Positions 36,261 through 46,960 of a stretch of 64,000 nucleotides of DNA are shown here, one piece after another (the stretch's first letter is position 1; every line of letters starts with the position of its first letter). The notes under the pieces were generated by a model. The model was not told the origin of the DNA, did not search any database, and saw only the letters and a list, made by a program, of their open reading frames with translations. Where the stretch lies: assembly GCA_029783825.1 (NCBI GenBank), contig JAREIK010011433.1:1-64000 (forward strand), in the 5' to 3' direction. The stretch is from Sapria himalayana. Its lineage: Eukaryota; Streptophyta; Magnoliopsida; Malpighiales; Rafflesiaceae. The translations under genes were made by a program, and so were the position numbers.

Positions 36261-37784
36261 TAGAGCTGGCAATTTGAGCCCGGCCCTTGGGCTAGCCCGA
36301 CCAACCCGAAATTAGGGTCGGGCTGGTCCCTAATATTATGCCCGAAAAAACCGGGCCAATTTTGGCCCGGCCCGATTGACCTGTGGGCTTAATCGGATCG
36401 GATCGGGCCAGCCCGATTAGTTTTTCGGGCTGGCCCGGTTTGAAAAATTAAATAAAAAACTATTTTTTTTATTTTACTTATCCAAGCACCATTTGTTATT
36501 AAAACAATGATAAAGAAAGTGGGATTGTGGGATTCCATCCACGTTCCATCATTTAAGGGATAAAGTGATAAACTAATTTCCCCACCGGGCCCACCCACAT
36601 GGAGCACTTATGACTTAGCATGTGCATAGCAAATTAGCAATTACTAGCAAACAAAAGAAAAGCTGTGATTTATAACTTACTTGCAATATAAAACTATATC
36701 CCAAACCCTAGCCTGCTGCATCCCACATTCCCATTCCCATCTTCCAAAATTATGTATAAAATAATGAATATATCACTTGAGTTGGGGGCCGGGGCTAATA
36801 TAATTTCTTATAGGAATATTAAAATGCAGTCATCACTTCATACAATAGTCGAAGCATTCTTTTATGACCATTGACCAAGTTGCACTTCAGGCAGCGCCGC
36901 GGCAGCGTTCCAGGCGTCCAACGGAGCTCTTCTTCTCCTTCCTCCAGGCTCCAGCAAACCACCTTCACGGCTCCTCGACGACGATCCTCCAAGCATTTTT
37001 CTGTCTTCTCCTTCTTCTGATTCTGATCCAGCGTTCCTAGGTTTTTATTCAAGTCAATTGTATTAATTTATAAAATTTATATTGCAGTTATGGATTTTGA
37101 ATCTAATTGTGGGGATGCTGATGATGAATTGCAAATGTTTGAAAATACTCCTGAAAATAAGAGTGCTACTGCTACTAATGTTTCCGTTGGTTGTGGTATT
37201 AATGATAGGACTAAGTCTGTTGGTGCTAATTGTAAAAGAATAGTAGTGATGTTTGGGAAAGTTGGTTCTAAGAGAGTTCGGGCGAATACCTCTGAGGTGT
37301 GGAATAAATATGAAAAGATTGGTGTAGTAGATGGCGTGGAAAAATGTAAATGCAAGGGTTGTGGGAGGCTTTATACTTGTAATTCGAAAATGGAACTACC
37401 ATTTAAGACGTCATGTCCAAAAGTGTCCATTTGATTCCTAAGTACAATGATGTGGGTGCCATGTTGGTTGACTATTCTGGGACGTTGATCTCGGAACTTG
37501 ATCATAAGGCTTATCGAGATGCACTCTCTAAATGTATCATAATGCATGATCTTCCATTTAGCTATGCTGAGTATGAAGGAGTTTGGGTAGTGAATAGAGT
37601 TTTTGAATCCTGATTTCAAACCTATTAGTAGAAACACTGCTAAGGCTGATTGTTGGGATGTCTTCTTGAGTGAAAAAACAAAGCTAAAGAGCATATTAGC
37701 TAATATTCCTGGTAGAATTTGTTTAACTTCTGATGTATGGACTGCTGTAACTATTCAAGGTTATATGACTGTTACAGCTCATTA
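36261..37784 (+). mobile_element. Left half of head-to-head hAT pair: 5' end plus broken transposase
   Basis: Begins with TAGAGCTGGCAATTTGAG, a hAT-like tip, followed by about 180 bp of GGCCCGG/CGGGCTGG subterminal repeats. A 5' leader follows. At 37041-37087 there is a likely leader intron (AG|GTTTTT to TTGCAG), then the transposase ATG at 37090. Compared with the right copy, about nine indels of 1-3 bases break the frame (for example near 37230, 37250, 37260, 37386, 37400 and 37425). I found no substitution in the part compared. The gene stops at the junction with a chimeric TAG at 37783-37785. Confidence 0.85.
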
Positions 37785-38641
37785 GAAGCGGCATTATCCA
37801 AAGTCAAGGAAAATATTTTCCCATCTATTCCCCAATCTTTAAGCACTCCAAATACCTTTCCAGATAATTCAATCCCTGTATGTGGACTCTCTAACTCACA
37901 AAATGCAAGCAATTTACTATTTAACTTCCACTTATCAACATAATGAGCTGTAACAGTCATATAACCTTGAATAGTTACAGCAGTCCATACATCAGAAGTT
38001 AAACAAATTCTACCAGGAATATTAGCTAATATGCTCTTTAGCTTTGTTTTTTCACTCAAGAAGACATCCCAACAATCAGCCTTAGCAGTGTTTCTACTAA
38101 TAGGTTTGAAATCAGGATTCAAAACTCTATTCACTACCCAAACTCCTTCATACTCAGCATAGCTAAATGGAAGATCATGCATTATGATACATTTAGAGAG
38201 TGCATCTCGATAAGCCTTATGATCAAGTTTCCGAGACCTCAACGTCCCAGAATAGTCAACCAACATGGCACCCACATCATTGTACTTAGGAATCAAATGA
38301 CACTTTTGGACATGACGTCTTAAATGGGTAGTTCCATTTTCTGAATTACAAGTATAAAGCCTCCCACAACCCTTGCATTTACATTTTTCCACGCCATCTA
38401 CTACACCAATCTTTTCATATTTATTCCACACCTCAGAGGTATTCGCCCGAACTCTCTTAGAACCAACTTCTTTCCCAACATCACTACTAATTCTTTTACA
38501 ATTAGCACCAACAGACTTAGTCCTATCATTAATACCACAACCAACGGAAACATTAGTAGCAGTAGCACTCTTATTTTCAGGAGTATTTTCAAACATTTGC
38601 AATTCATCATCAGCATCCCCACAATTAGATTCAAAATCCAT
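37772..38641 (-). CDS. hAT transposase, BED-finger type, truncated at the palindrome junction (right copy)
   Basis: An uninterrupted frame of 289 codons. A BED zinc finger spans about 70-115: Trp72, Cys89-x2-Cys92, then His106, His110 and Cys114 as candidate ligands. It is followed by the start of the RNase H-like catalytic domain, with LTSDVWT (214-220) and LDNAASNE (281-288). These hold the first two acidic positions of the hAT triad. A full transposase of this family continues for several hundred residues, through an insertion domain, the third catalytic Glu and the hATC dimerisation domain, all absent here. The last codons NEL-stop are read across the junction into left-arm DNA. It could give at most a DNA-binding fragment. 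The start is supported by its place after the leader intron. Confidence 0.88.
   Translation of the reverse strand: MDFESNCGDADDELQMFENTPENKSATATNVSVGCGINDRTKSVGANCKRISSDVGKEVGSKRVRANTSEVWNKYEKIGVVDGVEKCKCKGCGRLYTCNSENGTTHLRRHVQKCHLIPKYNDVGAMLVDYSGTLRSRKLDHKAYRDALSKCIIMHDLPFSYAEYEGVWVVNRVLNPDFKPISRNTAKADCWDVFLSEKTKLKSILANIPGRICLTSDVWTAVTIQGYMTVTAHYVDKWKLNSKLLAFCELESPHTGIELSGKVFGVLKDWGIDGKIFSLTLDNAASNEL
37785..37940. other. 156-bp unique spacer (loop) at the palindrome centre
   Basis: This is the only stretch between 11659 and 64000 without a mirror copy. Read on the minus strand, it continues the hAT transposase frame of the right arm without a break, from the codons after TAH (residue 233) through a Lys/Leu-rich stretch to the LDNAAS motif. 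It is therefore transposon coding DNA, not foreign sequence. On the left side it meets the arm end in mid-gene, which creates a chimeric TAG stop at 37783-37785 for the left copy. Confidence 0.93.
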
Positions 38642-39468
38642 AACTGCAATATAAATTTTATAAATTAATACAATTGACTTGAATAAAACCTAGGAACGCT
38701 GGATCAGAATCAGAAGAAGGAGAAGACAGAAAAATGCTTGGAGGATCGTCGTCGAGGAGCCGTGAAGGTGGTTTGCTGGAGCCTGGAGGAAGGAGAAGAA
38801 GAGCTCCGTTGGACGCCTGGAACGCTGCCGCGGCGCTGCCTGAAAGTGCAACTTGGTCAATGGTCATAAAAGAATGCTTCGACTATTGTATGAAGTGATG
38901 ACTGCATTTTAATATTCCTATAAGAAATTATATTAGCCCCGGCCCCCAACTCCCAAGTGATATATTCATTATTTTATACATAATTTTGGAAGATGGGAAT
39001 GGGAATGTGGGATGCAGCAGGCTAGGGTTTGGGATATAGTTTTATATTGCAAGTAAGTTATAAATCACAGCTTTTCTTTTGTTTGCTAGTAATTGCTAAT
39101 TTGCTATGCACATGCTAAGTCATAAGTGCTCCATGTGGGTGGGCCCGGTGGGGAAATTAGTTTATCACTTTATCCCTTAAATGATGGAACCGTGGATGGA
39201 ATCCCACAATCCCACTTTCTTTATCATTGTTTTAATAACAAATGGTGCTTGGATAAGTAAAATAAAAAAATAGTTTTTTATTTAATTTTTCAAACCGGGC
39301 CAGCCCGAAACTAATCGGGCTGGCCCGATCCGATTAAGCCCACAGGTCAATCGGGCCGGGCCAAATTTGGCCCGGTTTTTTCGGGCCAATAATATTAGGG
39401 ACCAGCCCGACCCTAATTTCGGGTTGGTCGGGCTAGCCCAACGGGCCGGGCTCAAATTGCCAGCTCTA
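37785..39468 (-). mobile_element. Right half of head-to-head hAT pair
   Basis: Mirror of 36261-37784, plus the spacer. The outer tip GCCAGCTCTA ends at 39468, next to the flank GGCTCTAG. GGGCC-rich subterminal repeats lie at about 39290-39455, then the leader and the intact but truncated transposase frame. Together with the left half it forms a 3.2-kb unit whose two outer ends are both the element's 5' end. No 3' end of the element is visible. Confidence 0.85.
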
Positions 39469-41809
39469 GGCTCTAGGTCAAGCTTGATGGAGAATGACGC
39501 CAAGCTCCTAGTGCTCAAAGGAGATCTCGGTCGAACTCCATCAGCTCAATAGGAGAGGGCGATGACCAATAGAAGAGGATGAGAATAGTTTAGTATAAAC
39601 ATAATAGAGTGCACTAAATTTTAATATTTTAATATTCTGGTGACTTTTTTTCAAACTTAAAAATATAAGTTTCGAATTCTTAAATTTTTCTAGGAGAGTA
39701 CCCCAATACATAATTTTCCCTATATTTAACATAAATAATCATTACAATTCTTAAATATTCAATATAAAAATGAATCAAATTGAGATGAAAATTTGAAGTA
39801 AAAAAAACTTAATGAGATCAATATTTAAATATTAAAAACAAAGATAAAAAAATGAGGAAGAAAAATTATATTAAAAAACTAGTAACTAATAAAAGGTTAT
39901 GCGATATTGAATAATTAAAAATAAAAAATAATATTGAATTAAAAAATAAAAAGTAATATTGAATTATTAAAAATAAAAAGCGATATTGAGTAGATGATAA
40001 TGTTTATAAATTTGTATTTGGCAATAACATGTAATATATTATCAAATTTATTTGAATTACATTCAGCAAAAAAGATTTAGTTATTTTGACAAATATGTGT
40101 GTGTGTGTGTGTGAATTCAAAATTATTACATAATATAATCTTTTTTTTAAAAAAAAATTGAATGTCAACATTTATTTCAATGATATAATACATAAACACT
40201 GTTAACATATTATATCTTCACCTATCATTTATGAAACACAACACAGAAGAGAATGAATGTATTGAATTTTTATTCCAAAATCAATCAGAATCATAATATT
40301 ATCTCATCATAAATATGTCCAATAGTATTTTGAGTATAAAGTTAATCTTTAATGAATTAATCGTTATTATACTTTCGGTTAGAGTAAATATAAAAATAAG
40401 GAAGAAAATATATATTCATCTCATTAAACTGAGACTTGGTATATCTCCAGAGTAAGATCAATGAAACATGACTTTATTAGAGTTGAGATACAAATAGGTC
40501 AAAGTTATTTGCTAAGATACTAAAATGTAATCATTGTTGAAAGCAATATCATATAAAAGGAGACTAGTGACATTTAAAATGATGGGGAACAAAAATATCA
40601 AAAGAAAAGAGTATGAATTATCAAAATACTTATGATTATGTGGAAGCACTTTGAGAGAGTAAAATTTTATGTAATGGGATGATAATAGTTTTAGAAGGCA
40701 GAAAAAGAGTTCACAATGTATAGTTCATAGATTCAAAATCAATATAACATATGACTTTCATCATAGATTCAGTGTTTTATGGATAAAGTTGTATGGCATG
40801 AAGTGGATGATGATGCTAATGGAACTTCTATGTCAAGTAGCATTAACAAAGGAGGAAGGGTTAGCATGTAATAGAATGTCAGATTAAGGATGTTTTTCAA
40901 GAGGATGTATGCAGCATGTATGTATGCTGGTTATGAAGTATGTTTGTACGATGTCAAAAATGAATGTTTTACTATCTTGTACAAATTGGAATTCTATATT
41001 AAATTGAGTTGTCCTATAAATGGATGTGTAGGTCCTCCCTTGATCTCTAGTTGGGGCTAATATCTAGGTATATAAGAGTATACTATGAAGTGAATGTATT
41101 ACAAAAAACTTTCAAACATCTCGATAATGAAAAGATTAATATTTGAGTTAAAATACTCACATAGTGGGCTCCAAATTCTGAAATAGTAGAAAAAGAGCAT
41201 AAAAATTATCTTTCTCACAATTGGCATTTCTTATCAAAGCTGCCAATCTAAGTATTGGCCAGTGGTGGTTAATTTGGATGTAAGGGTAAAATATGTACAA
41301 ATAGATATTCATGAATGCTTTGGGAATCATGCAGGATTCTCATATGTGGTAAGGTGAAATATGTGTCGATGGATATCTTAATGCAACATATATTTGTAGG
41401 CTAATGAACTTCTCATGCATGGTAGGGTGGCATATGTGAACGAAGGCATATAAATGGGCTAATCACACCAAGAGCCATCATATTGGTGTGTAATGCAAAG
41501 ATGTATGTGTAGGATTTGTACTACAATAGCCCTCTTATGTATATTGGGTTGTATGCCCCAAAAACTATAAGATGTCTTGCTATTTTTGGGAAAGGAATTG
41601 GCTTGAGTGTAGGTGAATGTAATTGTAACACACGCATGGGATGCGATTGTATTGTGTATGCATGTTATGAAGTGTGTTGTGAATTGTGATGCAAATAGAT
41701 ATAATAATAATAATTTAGGAGAAATTAGAGAGATAGTAAGTGCACATGGGAATGTGACTGAATGGAGAATACTCAAATATAAGATTGAACTAGTTAATAC
41801 TCATGAAGA
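39469..41809. other. Right-arm copy of 33922-36260
   Basis: Noncoding DNA and possible LINE leader in reverse order. The open piece 41459-41776 is the counterpart of 33955-34272 and has an identical translation. Confidence 0.6.
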
Positions 41810-44470
41810 TAGCTAGTTGAAATATTAGGGGTTTTAATAGCCCTATTAAGTAGAAGGGAATTCTTAGGCTCCCGAACGCCTATTAAGTTGAAATATTTTG
41901 CTATCATCAAGGCAAAGCTAAGTGTTGAAAAATTGGCATGGCTCATGAAAATGAAATTTAGTAGATATGACTCCCTTGACAATTTCTCCTATCATCAGAA
42001 TGAAAGAATCCTGGTATTAGGGATAATCAAGCCAAAGATATAAATATAATATCTATCATAGACCAACATGTGTATCTAACAAAGACTAATAATAGAGTGA
42101 GTAGAATAAATTTTAGACTCTCTATAATTTATGGGCTGCATTCAATCAAGAGTACGATACTTTGTGAAGGGCAAATAAAATAAGGAATAGAAGAATCACC
42201 CCTAGGTGGTTATAAGAGATTTTAGCACCCTTTCTGGGGCTAGATAAGGTGGGAGGAAAAGTTATCAATGATTATGAATGTTAGGATGTCTCTAAATATT
42301 GCTTCACTTTAAATTTGCTAGATCTCCTTACTTTGACAAATGATAGGATGTCAAGTAAATTAGACATATAATTGATGAATAATGAAAAGAATAACTTGTG
42401 ACTTCCACCTTCAAATTCTGTAACATGTGGCTCTCACATAAAATATTCACTCCCCTATTAAATAGTATTTAGAAAGGAAAGATTCAAGGATCTAACATGT
42501 TTCAGTTAGCCTAAAAGGTAAACTTTTAAAAGAGTCTTTAAAAAAACTAAATGAAAAGCATTTTGGGCATATTAGTGCAAAGTCTCGCTTACAAGGGATG
42601 CCCCTCTTCAAGCTTAAAAGATAAAGAATTAACTCTATAAGTTAAATTGAGAATGCTGGAAGAAGCTAAATTATTTTTTCTTATACAAATAATCAAAGAT
42701 AAGATATCTAAAATAAAGTGATGGGTGCACGAAGTTCTTCTTTGCCTTGACCAATGCTAGGATGCAAAAAAAAGTTTTAACAAGCCTAAATTTTCCTAAA
42801 TGATTCATAAAGCTAATGTATGAGTGGGTAACCATGACTTCATATTCGATGATCATATATGAGCAGCTACATAGTTTCTTCAAAGGAAAAAAGGGATAAG
42901 GCAAGGGGACCCACTTTCCCCTTACCTTTTTACTTTATACATGGAGTATCTATCTAAGTAGCTAACTTGAATAGTTAAGTCGGAGGAATTCTCAATCCTT
43001 TTATGATGTACTTCTCTTATGATCTCCCACCTGATATACATGGATGATCTAATAATTTTTTCTAGAGGAGATTCCTCCTCTATTGACATCATTTTGTATA
43101 CATTAAATAATTTTCTAGTCATTTCTAGATTAAATACAAACACCTCCAAATCAAACATATTCTTTAGAGGATTGGGGGGAAAAATATAAATGAGCAACTA
43201 CTGGAAAAATATTGTTTTATAGAGGGCACTCTCTCTTTTGTTTTTATTGGAGTTACTTTATTATATAGCTATCTTATAACTTCGTAATTTTCTATATTAT
43301 TGACCAAAATAACTTCGACCATTTATTAATGGGCTGGAAAATTTTTTTTATTGCTGGAAAACTGAAGCTGTTATGGATAGTGATACAAAGAAAAGAGGGA
43401 TATTGATTCTCAATATTCCTTCTTCCCATATCTATAATTAATACAATAAAAAGTTCATGATGAAAATTCCTATGGTGAGGACCAAAAATTGAGAGATACA
43501 GACTCAAGGTCTCTTGGGAAAAGATGCATGCCCACCTCTTGTGGTGGGCTGGGTATCCTTAATATTTTAATTTAGAACAAAATATTTTTTTTTCAAAACC
43601 CTCCTGAGAATTCATAGAAATAATGATTCACTTTGGATAAATTAAGTTCAGTATTTCTACATTTATTGTCAAAATATTAGGGACACCAATATCTAAGGAA
43701 GATCCGTCATTTTGGAAATCTCTAATTTCAGCTAGAAATATCTTAATTAATAAAATAGGTACCAAAAAATAAGCCAAAGAAATACTGAATAATTGGAGAG
43801 AAAATAGAAGAATTATTTTAAATTCTTAGAACTACGTAATTGGAAACACTATAAAAAAGAAAAAGGCTTGGACAAATATCATTTGGATGAAAAATCACAT
43901 GACTAAACATGCCATAAATACATGAATCACAAAAAAGCAGGAAGCTGACAACCAAAAATTGAATATTCTCGCCACCCACAATGTGAACTGTGAATTCTTT
44001 ACATGTGCAGAATCTACAGAACACATTTATTTTAAATATTGTTATTCCAATAAAGTGTGGCAAGAGCTAAAGATTTGGACAAAAATTTCAAAAGATATTG
44101 ATTACATCCCATTAGCATCCAATGAAATGAAGAAATATTATACAGTAAATATACCCAAGAATAACATCTAAAAGGCAATTTGTAGAAGTAGTATGTCATA
44201 TTTGGAGAGAAAGAAACAGGAGATGTTACAAAGGGAGAGCTCAAGATGCAGAAATGCTAGTTAAAAAATTAAAACTGAGATTTATATTGTTTTTAGCAAA
44301 GAATATTATAGTTTGAAGCTCCATTAGGTTGTACAAAAATTTTTGATAATAAATTTTATCGCTTTTCAAAAATAAAAATAAAAAATCTATTATTTTTTTC
44401 CTATTCTCTACTTTCCCTTTTATATGTATTTCATGATTTTGTGTGTGTGTCAACACACATTCATACAACA
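41810..44470 (+). mobile_element. Decayed L1-type LINE, right copy
   Basis: Plus-strand counterpart of 31251-33921. The GIRQGDPLSP block starts at 42893, the YMDD box is at 43037-43048 and the zinc-knuckle piece is at 43959-44171. It carries the same internal deletions and stops as the left copy, so the damage predates the palindrome. Confidence 0.75.
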
Positions 44471-45430
44471 TGCATGTGTGTTGACAGTTAGAGATATCTT
44501 AGGAAAAGAAGGATATTAACATGCATGGCCACCACTTGTGGTGGATTAGGTATCTATTTTTATTTGGAACAAAACATTTTTTTATTAAAATTCTCTGGAG
44601 AATTAATAGAAAGAAGGATTCACTTTGGATTAAATGAGTTTATCATTTCTACATTAATTGTTAAAATATCTGGGATTGCCAGATATCTAAGGAAGATCCA
44701 CCATTTTAGAAATTCCTAATTTCAATTAGAGACATCTTGATAAATAAAATATGTACCAAAAGGCAAGCCAAAGAAATATTGAATAATTGGGGAGAAAATG
44801 GAAGAATTAATTTAAATTCTTACAACTACGTGATTGGAAACACCATAAAAAAGAAAAAGATTTGGACAAATATCATTTGGATGAAAAATCATATGTCTAA
44901 ACATACCATATAAATATGTGAATTGCTAAAAGCAAGAAGCTGACAATCAAAAATTGATTATTCTCAACACCCACAAATGTAAACTGTGAATTATTTACAT
45001 GTGCATGATCTATAAAACATATTTATTTTAAATATTGTTATTCCAAGAAAATATGGCATTAGCTAAAGATTAAGATAGAAATTTCAAAAGATATGGACTC
45101 CATCCCATTAGCATTCAATGAAATGAAGAAATATTATGCAGTAAATATACCCAAAAATAATATCTAAATGTCAATATTTGCAGAATCAGTATATCATACT
45201 TGGAGAGAAAAAATAGAAGATATTTCAAAGGGAGAGTTCAAGATGCAGAAATGTTAGTTAGGAAAATTAAAATTGAGATTTATATTATTTTTAGTAAAAA
45301 TATAATAGTTCGAAGCTCAATTAGTTTGTACAGAAATTATTGATAATGAATTTTATTACATATAAAAAAAGGAAAAAAATTATTTTTTTTTCTTACACTA
45401 ATTTCCCTCTTACATGTATTTCATAATATT
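44471..45430 (+). mobile_element. LINE 3'-end tandem duplicate, right copy
   Basis: Counterpart of 30295-31250. The CGGLGIYFY piece is at 44525-44719. The block ends in the CA/GT-rich hairpin that leads into the microsatellite. Confidence 0.65.
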
Positions 45431-45475
45431 GTGTGTGGCTACACACATACATACAACATGCATGTGTGTGTGTCT

Positions 45476-45527
<52 letters not shown>

Positions 45528-45711
45528 TGTTTTTAATATAAATAATTTAAAATATTTTATTGTAATTAAATTTTCAAAATAAAAAAGTTGTACTTACATT
45601 TACACACACACACACACACATAACTATAGATATATAGATATAGATATATGGTTATATTTCTGTGTATTATATATATATACACATACATAGATACATACAT
45701 ACATACATATG

Positions 45712-45745
<34 letters not shown>

Positions 45746-46060
45746 TATATATATATATTTCTATATAAATATATACAATATGTACACATGTCTTTATATA
45801 GATCTATATATATAAACTATACTATATAGATATATAGCTACACACACACACACACAAATATATATATATATACATCAATATACATATGTATATATCTTTA
45901 TATATAAATATACATCTATATATGCTTGTGTGTGTGTGTGTGTATAACACAATATATATACAATGTTGTATGTACAATAATATAAAGATCTTTATGTATA
46001 ATATATACACAATATATATAACACAATATATCGAAAATATTATATAAAATACATAACATT
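45431..46060. repeat. Compound microsatellite, right copy
   Basis: Mirror of 29640-30290, with (AC)n, (AT)n and GATA-type runs. Run lengths differ between the arms, and this accounts for most of the coordinate drift between the LINE and the NHL gene. Confidence 0.9.
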
Positions 46061-46730
46061 CTAAAATGTACCTATAATAATATGTTGAAATATGTAGATA
46101 TTTATTTTATTTATTTGATTTTTTTTTAATATTGATGTGGAATAGGTAAGGATATTTTAAGGTTTATATTTTTAGTTCATAAACTTTAAATTATTTTTGT
46201 TTTTATGCTTAAAACATAAATATTTTCATTTTGGTTTAATTAAAACATAATGTTAACATTTAGTTTAGATTACAGAATTAGAGCGAGCACCACACCAGGG
46301 ATATTATTATTATGTATCGCTTGTCCTCACCCTGACGGCCTGCCCCAAAGAAACCAAACAATTTATCCTAGAAATGTCGAACATCCAGGCAAATAATGCC
46401 GGTTACATCTAGGGAAATTATTCCAAAAGTCAATGCATTTAAGTATCCCAAGATTCACCACCGAATAAGATTAGAAAACAAGGTCAAATAATAAAGTACC
46501 GTGGCGGTGGATGATCTCCAAGCTTTTTTCCCCCCGATTAAGTGAACAGATTAAATCATGAAGATCTTCATCAATCCCGATGTCGTTTTGCTATTCGATG
46601 TGACTCCCCACCAACAACAATGAAACATGCGACCACTTCAAATACAAAGAAGTAAGTAGTGAAACCTAGTCGTATTGCTGAAATTTCTCGTGGGCATGGT
46701 GCCAGTCGTTGAAAAAATGGTCGACTGACC
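46061..46730. other. Upstream region of the right NHL copy
   Basis: Mirror of 28971-29639. AGTCAA and GGTCAA words (W-box cores on the minus strand) at about 46427 and 46483. No gene. Confidence 0.4.
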
Positions 46731-46731
46731 T

Positions 46732-46800
46732 CCAATAAGACGTAACGCCCACTCAGACTCCCACGTTGCCGTTACGTCTCACCGGCTCACCCTTTATACC
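46732..46800 (+). promoter_or_regulatory. NHL core promoter with inverted ACGT-core motifs, right copy
   Basis: CCAAT at 46732-46736, AGACGTAACG at 46738-46747, CCACGTTG at 46761-46768, CGTTACGTCT at 46770-46779 and TTTATACC at 46793-46800. The ATG follows 160 bp later. Arrangement identical to the left copy. Confidence 0.6.
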
Positions 46801-46960
46801 AAGTCCCTAAGTCTACATTTCCGAAAGGTAAGGCAGTGGACCAGCCAGGCCCCTTGTTCTCTTCTCCTCAACCTCCCAGAACCAAACACTCTGCCCTTCT
46901 GTCACACTCCTACTCTACGCGTATGCATAATAAAGATACATATTGACAATCTAACGCAAA

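Larger units (their letters stand above)
11659..37784 (+). repeat. Left arm of giant inverted repeat (palindrome)
   Basis: The whole segment recurs in reverse complement at 37941-64000. Base 11659 pairs with base 64000, and 37784 with 37941. Landmarks occur in mirror order: NHL gene 28088-28741 with 46961-47614, LINE YMDD codons 32682-32693 with 43037-43048, gypsy FMDD codons 21384-21395 with 54314-54325, and MITE 13644-14031 with 61636-62023. The sum of paired coordinates drifts from 75725 at the centre to 75659 at the outer edge. Length differences are therefore small and mostly fall in low-complexity tracts. The outer limit of the arm is unknown because the partner leaves the window. Confidence 0.97.

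Noticed and set aside
37785..37940. PacBio missed-adapter read as the simple cause of the palindrome
   Set aside because: A missed adapter would give arms meeting directly, without a loop. Here a 156-bp loop of continuous transposase sequence and a microhomology junction are present. Other fold-back or strand-switch chimeras remain possible and are kept as an open alternative.
37945..38654. Plus-strand frames such as 38373-38654 in the right arm
   Set aside because: Antisense of the transposase reading frame.
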